Source: Gnetum montanum (Eukaryota; Streptophyta; Gnetopsida; Gnetales; Gnetaceae). Taken from it: DNA of 29,931 nt. The stretch lies in contig MNCI01007828.1 of assembly GCA_015680685.1 (NCBI GenBank), positions 64,001 to 93,931 on the forward strand, read 5' to 3'. Positions within the stretch are counted from its first letter, which is position 1; each line of letters begins with the position of its first letter. This document shows positions 10,085-20,334 of this stretch, piece after piece. The position numbers were made by a program, and so were the translations under genes. The notes below the pieces were generated by a model, which did no database searches, was not told the origin of the DNA, and was given only the letters and a program-made list of their open reading frames with translations.

Positions 10085-10775
10085 CTATACCTTGATACAC
10101 ATAAGCGTAAATGCGAAACCCTCTTGCGATTGTTTGTGCTTTGTGTGGTGTAGATTGGTCACCTCGATGGTTCCTTGGGAGCCCTACAAAACACAAAGCC
10201 TCCGATCACTGGCTAACTAGCTCTTTTATGATTGTCTCACATGCGTTCTGTACCCCATCTCATGTGGTACAAACTAGTTTCTTTGATGATCCCTTGGGGA
10301 TCTTGTGAGGTGCAAAGCCTTTTTGATCGCTAGTTAGCTTGTCGTCATACGGTTTTCTTGCATGCGTTCTGCATCCTATCTTGTGTGGTATAGACCGGTC
10401 ACTTCGACGGTCCTTTGGGGATCCTGCAAGACACAAAGTCTTCTTGTTAGCTTGCTTGTCTTACAGTAGTCTTGTAAGCCTTCTACACCCTAATAAGCAT
10501 TAGCGTAGACTCGACACCCATCTGTGGTTGTTTATGCATTGTGCGGTGTAGATTGGTCGCCTCGACGGTTCCTCGGGAGCCCTACGAAACATAAAGCCTC
10601 TGATGGCCAGTTAACTCACCTTTCCTTTTTTTATAGTATTCTTGCATGCACTCTGCTCCTTATCTCACACAGACATAAATGTGACACCCTGTTGTGGTTG
10701 TTCGCACCTTTTGTGGTGCAGGTCGATCGCCCCGACAGTTCCTCTGGAATCCAACAAGACGTAAACATTATTTTT
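10085..10775 (+). repeat. Leader repeats of element A
   Basis: About five imperfect units of 100-190 bases follow the PBS. Each carries variants of the core GGTGTAGATTGGTC..CCTCGA(C/T)GGTTCCT..GGGA..CCTACAAAACACAAAGCCT. Unit cores start near 10135, 10260, 10380, 10535 and 10705. Two units (near 10100 and 10500) also share a preceding AAGCGTA(A/G)A....CGA(A/C)ACCC segment. This is untranslated leader DNA before gag. Short frames here are shadows of the repeats. Confidence 0.8.
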
Positions 10776-10859
10776 CACTGTTTCTTCTAATTTTCCTATT
10801 TGTTTGTACTCTTTGGCATAGCTTTTGTGCTTTCCTTTTGCATAACTACTTGGTTAACA

Positions 10860-13289
10860 ATGGCTTTTTCAACTACTGCTGCCAATGCCTTCAACGTGAA
10901 AACCCCCTTCAATGTTGAAGTTCCAGTCGTGGTTCAAGGCACTACTGGTGCCGAACAACTGTCGAATTTGACGTTGGAGGCAGGTTGATCTCTCAGAATT
11001 CAAAATCAGGGACCTGAGGGATTAGCCTAGCAACATGAGCATTACAGTTTCCTTTATGCAAAGGTGCAGGCTAATCTGCCCTTGGATTTACATGAACTTG
11101 AAGAAAAACGTAGCTTTGAGTTCAGTTACTGCAATGGGAAGGAATTCGTTCTTGCTCCCGACGTTTCGTTACCTCTAACACAAGCGTATCAAAGGTTGCT
11201 GAATCAATTAATCCAATTGGCTAGGCTTAGTGAACAATAATACACTGCATCCAACTAGGATGATGCCTTTCAAAATGGACAGGAGGAATTCAATGCCCAA
11301 TCTGACAAGGGAGGTCAAGTCAACCCCGTTCCTATCCCGCCTACCCAGTCCTTCTGGGCCAACCCATTGTCTGCTACTGCTCCCTTTACCATCACGCCTA
11401 TACTTCAGTAGTCTACGACCGTAATTGTAATGGGTAGCCATGCCACATTCCCAATGTATCATCGCCCTTATTCCCTTATTGCGTTCGTAGCAACTGTGCC
11501 CCTGAAAAGTGTTTATTAGCACATTCCTGTAGTCCATAACATGCCTATCACGAATACCCTACTACCTATTCACACTGTACCTCCTTCACAACTACACTTA
11601 ACTTCCATGCTAATTCCTACATACACATCTATTACACCCACTATGGCAGGCCTTGGCCTGTTCACATGGTGGACCCCATTCGCTTCTTCGTCTATTCTAA
11701 AACCATCGTAGATGTCTCATTGCATTCACCCTTAGACCTACCCAACCCCACAAATTGTACATCCTAGCACAGGGCCATGGTCTGTCCTGCTGATGACCCA
11801 AATGATCTATTCAGTGGCTCAACCCGTTGTTACTGCTTCAACAGTACCACCCACCAGGTGGTGGATAATGCAAGTAGCACCTTTAGTGGGGGCAACCCCA
11901 ATGGCACTACTAATGAGTCAGCCTGCCACCGCCATCATGCCACATATGGGAGCTGCCACTATAGTTCCCCAACCATCTACAACGTTGCCGAGTCTAGACC
12001 AAGTATTTCAGCTCATCCAGACCCTCACTGAGGAAATAAAACATCTCAAAGCTATTGGTTCTGACATGGTACAAGTCATGGACTTTTATCAAGATGACCC
12101 CGTCAACCCTACAATCCCTTCTTTAATGTTACCCCTTGGGATGTCTCTCCTGCACTTCACAAAGTACAATGGGGAGGGAGATACCAACGTGCATCTTGTT
12201 ACTTTTAGGTCTGAGTCTTTGCTATTGCAACAATGGCTGCATACAATCATTCACATCTTCGCCATGTCCCTAGCCAAGAAAGCCCTAGATTGGTACTGCA
12301 CATTGCCACATTCATCCATTTCAACTTTGGAAGAACTCCTGACCCAATTCGTGACACGCTTCAAGTACAACTTGAAGCCAGAAATCACACTGGATCAATT
12401 AATGAGCGTGAAATAAGACCTGCTAGAACCAGTCCAAAAATTCATTCAACAATCAAGCACAACCCTTAATGAAATCCAACAGCCCATTGTGAAGGCCCAC
12501 TTGTTGGTTGTCTTTAAGGGTGCAGTAAACGACTTCATCAAGTTCAAACTGTACTATCTTGCTCCTTGCTCTCTCAGTCAAGCTTTCGCTCAAACTAAGA
12601 GCACACAGGATGTGGCTGAGGTAAGTAAAGACCTGACCTACGTCACTTACAAGAGCACCTTCACAAAGAAGAACAAAGGTAAGGCCCCAACAACCATAGT
12701 GACCATTGTGGCAACCGAGGCTAAGCCCAAACTAGCCATACCTACGGCTAACCCTACATCCAAACTAGGCCAAGCACCACAACCTGCTACACCTATGCCC
12801 AAGACATATACATACACCAAACCCAGCTTTGAGTGCAAATATTTCTCGAAATACACCCCACTGCCTCTCAAACACTTAGAACTTCTGAAGCAACTATTGG
12901 AAGCTGGATACATACAACACAAGCAGATGTCGGAAGAAGCAAACACAAGACATCAATGTTATTGTGAGCTCCATAGGAATCACTCTTTGGCCTTGCCTAA
13001 TGAGCCTCCAGTTCCTAGGGGTTTCAAGCTAGATAGGTTTTGTGACTACCACCAACTATGTGGTCACACCATGGATTATTGTCTGTCGTTGCAAGATGAC
13101 ATCCAAAGATTAATCTATTTGGGGAAGTTGGTACTAGACGAAAGCCACCCAGTACGCCCTGAAAATCAATCTATGTATGTCTACATAGATCCCCTCAATT
13201 CCAATAATTCTAATTATGTAATCAACACCATCGACATTTACAATGACCCCAAGCCACCCTTCCAGCCATTTGTGATCCGTGTGCCTTAG
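10860..13289 (+). pseudogene. gag, element A (decayed)
   Basis: Gag forms the retrotransposon particle and packages the RNA. One reading frame runs from the ATG at 10860 through 13289 with several in-frame stops, including TGA near 10986, TAG at 11028, TAA at 12414 and TAG at 13287. I chose 10860 because homologous-looking protein begins there and the frame continues to PR. The conserved gag core is at about 12140-12420 (F.KYNGEGD..VH, then a SLAKKALDWYCTLP..SI segment). A lysine-rich stretch at 12640-12740 follows. A zinc-knuckle-like motif CDYHQLCGHTMDYC (spacing C-x2-H-x4-H-x4-C) lies at about 13039-13080. The same motif is kept in element B. Confidence 0.82.
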
Positions 13290-14060
13290 CATAGTGCACC
13301 AGCACCACCAATGGTTGGTCCAAGCTCACAGCTGCCCTTTATCCTAAAAGTCCCACCATAGGCATCCACCTTTGCACCACCTGTTGGTGAGGCCACATGG
13401 TCTTGTCAATTAACACCTCTAGCTCCATTCTTCATCAGGGGTCCAACATCTTCAACAACCCCTATCTCATGCAATAGAATTGAACAACCTCCTTACCCCA
13501 CAAGGCTAGAAGCCCACTAGTCGAGCGAGACGTCAAAGGGAAGTACCGTCAAGCTTATCCCCAAGCCTACGCCTTTGCCCCTTGCATCCACACCTTCATC
13601 ACCAAAGATGAAGGTCGACATGATTATGTAGCTTATACCACTTAGCCGATGGGGATCTGAACCCAGATCCAAGGTCGCCTCTCCTTGGGAGATTCATCTT
13701 TTGGGACAAATCAAAGAGAAATAAGGCATCAAACAAAGGGGCAGCCAGGATCTTCTAGACACCCTCACCTAGGTCAAGCAAGCTCTAAAGTAGAAAAACA
13801 CTACACTGAGCTTGTACGACCTAATCATGACATCTGTACCCCACCGAGAAGCTCTAGTTCGCATATTAATGGTGATTCCGATCGACAAAAACATGCTAGC
13901 AGAAGAGGAAGCGATCCACTCGGCAATGCTTCCCTCTATACCCGCAGAGCCCACACCACCCCAATTAACTTTCTGTGATGATGCCATTAGGGAAGATCTC
14001 GAAGGAGGTCAAGTAACTATGGCACCTCTCTTCATCACAATATGGGTTAACCAACACCAG
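13290..14060 (+). pseudogene. Gag-PR linker, element A
   Basis: The gag frame continues through this stretch with about eight stops, rich in proline, serine and threonine. Its later part is a recognisable segment near 13812-14060 (SVPHREALVRIL... onwards). It joins gag to the protease in the same frame with no frameshift, so gag and PR were probably one polyprotein. No separate domain is recognised. Confidence 0.6.
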
Positions 14061-14651
14061 ATCTGAAGGGTACACGTTGATGATGGGGCCGCGACAAACA
14101 TCATTTCCTTTCCTATTGTGGATAAGTTGGGATTGGTCGACCAGATCAAACCAATGACAACATCGTGTCTAAGGTCCTTCAATGGGGCATGCCTTCTGGT
14201 GAAAGGCATAGTTCATGTAAACTTCGTAGTGGGGGATCAGTTCCCCACAGATGCAACATTCATCATAGTTGAAAAAATGCCCAGGTTTAACCTAATATTG
14301 GGAAGTTCATGGTTAGTGCAACTTAGGGCTATCTCCTCACCTATACACTAAGAAATCCACTTACCATACGTAGGTAGGGAGGTGGTAATCCGTGATGACG
14401 AAGTGGCAATGCAAGCAATCAGCAATGTAAAGACGGAACAGGGCTCAGAGGTTATGACCTCTGAGAATGAAGGACCTGTTCATGCATGCATTAATCATTC
14501 AACGGAAGGATCGGCTCAGCAAGCCAACTCCCAAATCAAAAATGCATGGGTCAAGTTTCCCTTCCAAGTGGAGGACAACGATATGAATAAGTGCCCTGGC
14601 GAAACACCTCAGCCTTACATTCCGATCAACCCACGATGGGTCAAGAAGTAG
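14061..14651 (+). pseudogene. Retropepsin-type protease (PR) and C-terminal linker, element A
   Basis: This aspartic protease cleaves the Gag-Pol polyprotein. The catalytic motif reads VDDGAATNI at about 14077-14103, equivalent to D-S/T-G-A of retropepsins. The second motif FNLILGSSWL is at about 14286-14315. A stop separates 14351 from the linker at 14382-14651, which stays in frame and is conserved in element B (1915 to 1634). It is in the same frame as gag. Within PR itself the active site is intact, so decay here is mainly from stops. Confidence 0.82.
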
Positions 14652-15094
14652 CTATGCAAAGTGTAGCAACCCTACTACTTCCTACCAAGTTGCCATCCCT
14701 TGTACATTCATCGTTTCCTTTCCTTATTAGTATGCCATCCTTTCAACATGTTACGTAGTGGCCTGAAATGGCCTAAAACTAGCATTTTTGCTTTCCACTT
14801 TATTGCTTTGTTAATGAACTATCTCTTTTGGCAGTGGCCCGAAATGGCCTAAAACTAGCATTGTTGCCTTTCACTTTGACATGTTGCACAATGGCCTGAG
14901 ATGGCCTAAAAATAGCATACAAGAGAATGAAAATTTTACATAGTACACAAGTTAACATAAAATTGGTTTCTTTTCTAAATTTTTTCATTTCATTAAAAAT
15001 TTTCTTCTATTGGCAATGTTTGTAAAATTTTCAAATAATTTCAAAATTTTAGCATTTCAAAATCTGCAAAAATTCAAAAAAAAATCCCATGCTA
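14652..15094 (+). repeat. Spacer with GGCCTAAAACTAGCA repeats, junction PR / antisense gene
   Basis: Three clear units of (C/T)GA(A/G)ATGGCCTAAAA(C/A)TAGCAT lie at about 14763, 14838 and 14896. An AT-rich stretch follows (14930-15090), which forms the 3' flank of the antisense gene. No gene is seen. Element B has the equivalent block in the equivalent place. Confidence 0.8.
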
Positions 15095-16148
15095 TCATGG
15101 GGTGTCTCCATTTGCATTGCATTCGTTGCTTGCCTTCGCTTCATCTGCTTGTGCATCATCCACCCCTGCATTGCCTTCTACCGGTCCTTCATTCCCTCCC
15201 TCCATGGGTCTCGCACCCTCATCTGGAGCCTGCATCGCAAGAATGAAGTAGTTAGCTAGGGCAACAACCACAACAAACACAAGCTATAACATAGCATGAG
15301 CATATACCCACTAAAGTGACTAACCTGAGAGGAGCCTACATCGGTCTCAAGGGGTATTTGGTCTAAACCAAGCCTAAGGCAATGACAAATCTCCTCTGTC
15401 ATGATGTCCATCCAACGTCTGTCGCTAGGTTTAGCATTCGCAACAGCAACTTTCTCCCTTTCCATAGTCATCTATCTTAGAGGTTTTGGGGAAAGGGAGG
15501 CGGTTGTGGTCTCTCCTATAGGAAGGTCCACCTTCAAGTCAGAAGATTCCATAACCTTCACCTACTCTTTAAACTAAGAATAGGACTTAGAAGCACCGAT
15601 GGCATTCACGAATGCTTTATACGTGAATGCCTCCATAGTAGCGTCTTTGTATAGTCTTCGATGGATGTCGTTCTCTAGCTTGTATGCATGTTTGTCGTTT
15701 CTCTGGGTTCTCCCCCATTCAAATACTTTGGCATTGATATCTTTCATATCCTGACACTTCTGGGCCAGCAAGTCCATCTGCATTTTCTATTCGACTATCT
15801 CACGAGTGGATTCAACGTTCTGGTGAACGACAGTCCAAAACCTGGCGTATTCATCTACAACCCTCTTACAATCGACAATGTTATGGTTACAATTTATGAG
15901 AAAGTCAACCCTCGACCTAAGGTCCCCCACCTCAATGGCCAGGTCGACCTCTCTTTGCTCGGCCCTATGGGCCCATTTGCACAGGTCCTCATTGACTTGC
16001 CTAGATTCCCATAGAGAGCGTGTCGAGTGCAAGATGCACTTTTGAGCCTCATCGAAGATGTGACGAGGCACCTAGGTCATGTTAGGTGAGAGTGTAGGCA
16101 TAGTGCCAACTTTCATGGGTTGAGCCGGGTTCCATTTGAGTCGAGAGG
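15095..16148 (-). other. Exons 7-8 of the antisense gene: coiled-coil region and acidic tail
   Basis: One frame from about 16148 to 15307 carries few stops. The segment at 16071-15574 is rich in charged residues with spaced hydrophobics, typical of a coiled coil, and includes CKWAHRAEQREVDLAIEVGD and the MQMDLLAQK / EWGRTQRNDKHAYKL blocks. The C-terminal block ends ETDVGSSQ before the donor GTTAGT. Exon 8, after acceptor GCGATGCAG, encodes an Asp/Glu/Ala/Gly-rich tail ending GDTP. Both blocks align with 434-1039 of element B. Confidence 0.7.
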
Positions 16149-16252
16149 CTGCATCAACATGAAGAGCGTAGCAATTGTGTTAACATAGCAAAATCAAAGA
16201 ACTCAAAATTTTTTAGCAGAACAACATAGGAGCATTTAATACTTCCACTTAC

Positions 16253-16789
16253 CCACACCAAGGTCTGCCTACTGAAGGCATTTTCTCATGTCGTTAACAA
16301 GTCCCTACATGAATGTAAACTTTTTAGGGACCTCGGCCCATGACTTCGCATGAATTGGAGGGGGTCCCGCAACATCAGCAATAGCACCTATTACACGATT
16401 AAGCATGTCAGCAATAGCCAAAATGGACTATGATAAGGTAGATGTCCTACCAACTCACCAATGCCCAACTACGGTCTTTCTTCTTGCTGAGGCAAGATGA
16501 TCGTGGTAGTCTCGGTGGAGGGCCCTGCCAAATCCATGCAAGTCCCTTCCTCATGTGCTGGTGCCTTTCCTTTCAAGAGACTCATCTTTTTTATTTAAGG
16601 GAGGCACCTCTTCGTCAATAGGAAGAGGCTTCCTAATGACGAGAGCCCCTACCCTAGAGACAGGAGCTCCCTTATTTCTAATCGAGGCCCTTTCCTCTGA
16701 GATTGAGGCCTCCACATCTTTATTTGTTGCCCTCGTCCTAAGGGCTGACACTTCCTCGTCGTCTTCTTCTTCATCTTCTTCTTCCTCTA
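16253..16789 (-). other. Exons 5-6 of the antisense gene: acidic linker
   Basis: Exon 5 opens with a run of Glu and Asp residues (EEEEDEEEDDEE) and continues hydrophilic. The opposite strand shows this as a serine-rich shadow frame. Exon 6 (16387-16253) encodes GPPPIHAKSWAEVPKKF and has two TAG codons. Flanking splice sites are near consensus. No domain is recognised. Confidence 0.5.
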
Positions 16790-16921
16790 CTAATAAAAAA
16801 GGCATGTTTGCATCGATTCAAAACAAGCTGGTTCAAAATAGATGCTACGCTATGTCACACTGCCTAGTGCAGCATAGCATAGAAAACTATAGCAAAGTAA
16901 GCACTACACAAAAATGCTTAC

Positions 16922-17906
16922 CAATGGGGGGTTGCATCCTCTGTAGCTTAAGCTGCAGTCCTCATTCCTCCTCTTCGTGAGGGGTTTCCCTATTTGGGGG
17001 AGGTCTCTTCCTTCACAAATCCTTAGGCATGGTCTAAGCTATGAGACATTCACCCCATGTCACGCTACCGATTATGATAGGGGGCATCTCTCCTACACTA
17101 TCCTAGCCACGAACGCTATGAACCGCATAGTCTGGAGGACTTGTCGAATCCATGGCTTGGGAATCTGATCGCAATCTCACACGGACCAGACTCCATCCTC
17201 TTGAACCACCAGGAACTCTATGAAGCACTTCAGATAGCCTATGTAGAAGGCATAGTGTATGTTAGAGCAGGACTCCGTTTGCTCACAAAGCCCCAAAATC
17301 TCAGCCTACAAGCCACTACATAGGAAACTAGCCCAGTTGTAACGGGCCCCTTCTTCCATAACCTCCCACATTACCCAAGCCTACTCAAGCCCCAGGACCT
17401 TCCCTTGGGTGAGTAGTTGAGGGAATGTGTAGGCACAAAAGATTGGGTAAATCCCCATGGCAAGGCCTTCCTTAAGCTTTTCCATGGAGAACCGTTTTCA
17501 CTCCTTGGTGAGCCTCAACCACTCCTCGATATGCTACTTCTGAAGAATCAACTCCTACTTGTCCTTCAACAGTACGGAGGTTCCATCGATAGGGATGCTA
17601 AACAAATCTGCAAACAGCTGGTCATTGATTTCAATGACCACCCACACGCCCCGTACGTACATGCGAAAACGGCTCGCCTTCCAAGAGAAGGAGTTAACCA
17701 AGGAAACATCTCGGTAGCAGAGACACTCAGATTTAGAGCCATGAATAGATCCATAAGTCCTACCTTTCAAACTTTCTCGAGCAAGGATTTTGGGGCCCCT
17801 CATTCTAACCAGCTCTGGCTCGTCGCTACTTTTCCATATTTGAAGTAGATGTTTGCCCCCTGCCTCTCAACAGTTACCACCATCACCTCAGGAGGCTTCT
17901 TTGCCC
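16922..17906 (-). other. Exon 4 of the antisense gene: unrecognised domain
   Basis: The frame starts in phase with exon 3 (KKPPEVMVVTVER), shifts near 17806, then stays open in one frame from 17803 to about 16985 apart from several TAG stops. Visible blocks are RMYVRGVWVVIEINDQLF, an acidic-basic stretch, YNWASFLCSG and AFYIGYLKCFIEFLVVQEDG. The RG.WV......L..LF.IP pattern faintly recalls the plant transposon-associated protein domains found in other retrotransposon extra ORFs; this is a weak resemblance only. Confidence 0.45.
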
Positions 17907-17991
17907 CTACAACAATTTTCACAGAACACACTTAGCATAACACTATAGAGAATGCAAAGATTACAAAAACACTTGAGGATGTGGTGCCTAC

Positions 17992-18814
17992 CTTTTGACC
18001 CACTAAGTCTATACGGTAATGGGAAAAACAGGAGTTCAATCAAAACCTATTCAACCATGACCTACTTGAAGGGTTCTTTCCACTCCTTATCTAGCCAACC
18101 CTTCTCCCTACACTGATTGTAGGGAATGCAGAGTATGTGTAGATAGGTATGGTATTCTCCCCCACACTGACCAATCACACCCGCCCGTAGGTTCTTGGCA
18201 AAAGCAAACTCCTGTAAGGCTAGCTGCACTGTAGCCAGTAGACTTGGTTGGTCATGAACCCTGTCATCATCAATGTAAAACCTAGTGACAAACATACACC
18301 ATTAAGCCTTCGATCGATATGGCCAGTGTTGCACAACAAAGCAAAGTAAAGGTGCAAAACTCACTCACCAGTACAATAGAAAGTACCTTGTGGGTTTTGA
18401 AAGTACGTCACCATGTCACGTGTGAGAAACAATGTGTTGTACGGGTGATAGCAGGTGAACTCCGGCATGTCCCAGATCCAAGCTAAATGTCTAAACCTTG
18501 TTGAGTGTTGGTTGGATCCTCCTCCCTACCTACTAATGATTTCCTCATCAGTAAAATATCTCAGGATGCCTCGATTTATCCCTGGCAACATGGCTTCTAT
18601 TATGCCGAATGCCTCCTTCTCCTTTAAGGAAGATCAAACAATCACACTAAAGTGGTTGAGAAGGAATTTCAAGAAGTCTTGTGCCCCTTTTCTGAACCAA
18701 ATCACTCGATCTCCCAAATGTATCTGGGGAGGGGAGGGGTTGGCAACAGGTCTGCTCACATGGCACAAGACCCCGCTAATGTCCAAAATGATCAACCGAG
18801 ACCTTGGTCCTGCC
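17992..18814 (-). other. Exons 2-3 of the antisense gene: FCP1/NIF-type HAD phosphatase-like domain
   Basis: Exon 2 opens with SRLIILDISGVLCHVSRP, a match to the HAD motif I region of plant NIF-like phosphatases (hydrophobic strand, then D-x-x-G-hydrophobic). The second motif I Asp is absent. Next comes WFRKGAQDFLKFLLNHFSVIV then a stop then SSS, where this family has a strand ending W-S-S. Near the end of exon 2, NTLFLTRDMVTYFQNPQGTF has the spacing of the family's motif IV region (N-T-L-L then D-D then N-P), but the two Asp are replaced. Exon 3 adds a helical segment (LLATVQLALQEFAFAKNLRAGV) like the family C-terminus. In the family these enzymes remove phosphate from protein serines. This copy lacks key acids and looks inactive or non-enzymatic. 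Confidence 0.55.
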
Positions 18815-19352
18815 CTGCACAATGCAATAAAAAAATATTAGCGTCACACTTAAATGCAATACACACACAACATAGCATCGTCTAGCAGTCCATACATATA
18901 GCATAACATAACCCTCTACCCACACGTAGCGTAGCAAGAGCATGGAAGCCTAACGTAGTAGGAGCATTCGAATAGCCTAGCGTAGCAGCAAAAAAACTGA
19001 TGACATAGCCTAACAAAACACGTATCATGTTGCCACATCACACCATGGCCTAGCCCCCTCAAGGGTTTTACGTTGCAGCATGCTAAGGTTAAGCAACTTA
19101 AACTACCCTAGCCCTCGCGGTTGTAACAACCATGGCAGCAGTGGTTTTAGCAGCCTTGCATGCAATCATGATGCAATGTTTATACATCTACCATGGCCGA
19201 AATGGTAACCATGGCGGTGCAAAGGCCAAAATGATGCAACCACAAAAAACACAAATAGCCAAGAATGGACGCAAATAAATAGGAGACAAAACAAGAGCAT
19301 AGAACGATAGAAAGCGCAACATGAAAAAGACAAAGAGGACAGAGTAACTTAC
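18815..19352 (-). other. Intron 1 of the antisense gene
   Basis: A 538-base gap between donor GTAAGT (19352) and acceptor TTGCATTGTGCAG (ending 18815) with a run of seven T shortly upstream. Short frames inside it look random. It contains a few TAGCATAGC and TAGCGTAGC units resembling those in the LTRs. Confidence 0.5.
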
Positions 19353-19587
19353 TGCGTTAACGGTGTGCTCTACCACGCCGCAACACATGCTCGTGGCACA
19401 TGCCCCAAGGTCTTCTTCGCCTCCTCAATCTTTGCAAGCACCAAATGGATCTTAGGAGCCATTGCCCTACTTGCAAATTTATGTCCTTCACTGAAGAAAT
19501 TCGCCTTGCTAATCGATCAACACAATTGCTTCATGCTCCGAAATCACCCTGTGCTCCGATGAGGTTTCTACACTCTTACAATAAAAA

Positions 19588-19660
19588 TGGCAAAATTGCC
19601 AGGGTCTAACCCCTATTTATGGCCATAAGAGGAGGGAAACTTGCCGCTCTCTCTCTCTCT
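19588..19660 (-). promoter_or_regulatory. Promoter of the antisense gene
   Basis: On the minus strand a (GA)n tract (19660-19647) is followed by a TATA box CATAAATAG (19621-19613). About 150 bases further is the ATG at 19462 in the context GGGCAATGGCT. The proposed transcription start is near 19590. GA tracts next to TATA boxes are common in plant promoters. The position fits the independent exon model. Confidence 0.55.
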
Positions 19661-20334
19661 GATTAATGCAGAGTGCACCGTGTAGCATAGCATGCTCACT
19701 ACGACATCATAACACTATTAGCATTAAAGCCTTGACACGCTTCAAGCCAACTACATACCTACCTGAAAATAAAAAATAATATTTGTTTTCAATTAAGGGT
19801 CCAAAAATACCTTAAACTAGTAATCCTAGCATAGTTGCACCCCTTAGGGTTCGAAAAGACTCTAAATTGGTAGTTTCAACCCGTTACGTTCGCAGTCCGC
19901 AATGATGTTAAACTAACAACACCGCATGCTTACATCAATGGTTATCTCACCTTCTTCCACATAGGCAATATCACATTTCCTAATGATTTTGTGTCTTCAT
20001 TTTCGCAGTGGCAGTTCGATACTTCTCATACCCACAATTTCCTGTACTATTATCTTGCATATTAAGATCTTACATGTTGCAATATGGTAGTCCGAAATGA
20101 CACTAAACTAGCAGTTTGACATTTTCATATCAACAGTTACACAGCTTTACACTTTACATCAGAAATTTTATACCTTTAGCAATTCTACACTTTTGTGCCT
20201 TGGCAGTTCGCCATGACCTTAAATTAGCAAACTTTCAATCTTTACATTGCCACACTTAGCAAGTTGCATCTCGGCATTGCTTTGTAGATTTTTGTTTCAC
20301 ACAATCTCTGACACCCCTTAATCAAGCTTTCATC
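19661..20334 (+). repeat. Spacer with CTTAAACTAGCA-type repeats, junction antisense gene / RT
   Basis: About five units of the form CCGAAATGAC(A/C)(C/T)TAAACTAGCAG lie at roughly 19800, 19850, 19895, 20090 and 20210, separated by AT-rich filler. No gene is seen. The same core occurs at the other module junctions. Confidence 0.7.

Larger units (their letters stand above)
15095..19590 (-). pseudogene. Antisense multi-exon gene inside element A
   Basis: This gene lies on the strand opposite to gag and pol. Proposed exons, in order: 19590-19353 (ATG at 19462-19460), 18814-18369, 18281-17992, 17906-16922, 16789-16459, 16387-16253, 16148 to about 15307, and about 15230 to 15095 (stop TGA). Donors are GTAAGT, GTGAGT, GTAGGC, GTAAGC, GTGAGT, GTAAGT and GTTAGT. 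Acceptors include TTGTGCAG, GTCACTAG, GTTGTAG, GATGCAG and GCGATGCAG. Joining exons 1-2, 3-4 (for its first part) and 7-8 keeps phase. Exon 2/3 is one base out, and a frame change occurs near 17806, both probably from decay. In-frame stops are mostly TAG. Exons 2-3 resemble a HAD/FCP1 domain; exons 5-8 are acidic and coiled-coil-like. Exons 7-8 recur in element B. The original role is unknown. Confidence 0.68.

Noticed and set aside
10111-10918. Several related short plus-strand frames before gag
   Set aside because: They repeat because the leader DNA is tandemly repeated; they lie between PBS and gag and are not maintained in one frame.
13769-13987. Minus-strand frame similar to the plus-strand frame at 2382-2615
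   Set aside because: The two are shadows of the homologous gag-PR linker in elements A and B; the similarity comes from the real frame on the other strand.
16555-16980. A 141-codon plus-strand frame with a run of serines
   Set aside because: It is the reverse-strand shadow of the Glu/Asp-rich exon 5 on the minus strand and has no domain or conservation of its own.
18369-18369. Exon 2/3 splice as a perfect in-frame junction
   Set aside because: The donor GTGAGT and acceptor CACTAG are good, but joining them leaves the frame one base off; I keep the exons and attribute the offset to decay or to a different splice point.
19188-19388. A 66-residue hydrophobic minus-strand frame resembling a membrane segment
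   Set aside because: It lies mostly in the proposed T-rich intron 1 of the antisense gene; T-rich DNA gives hydrophobic translations by chance.
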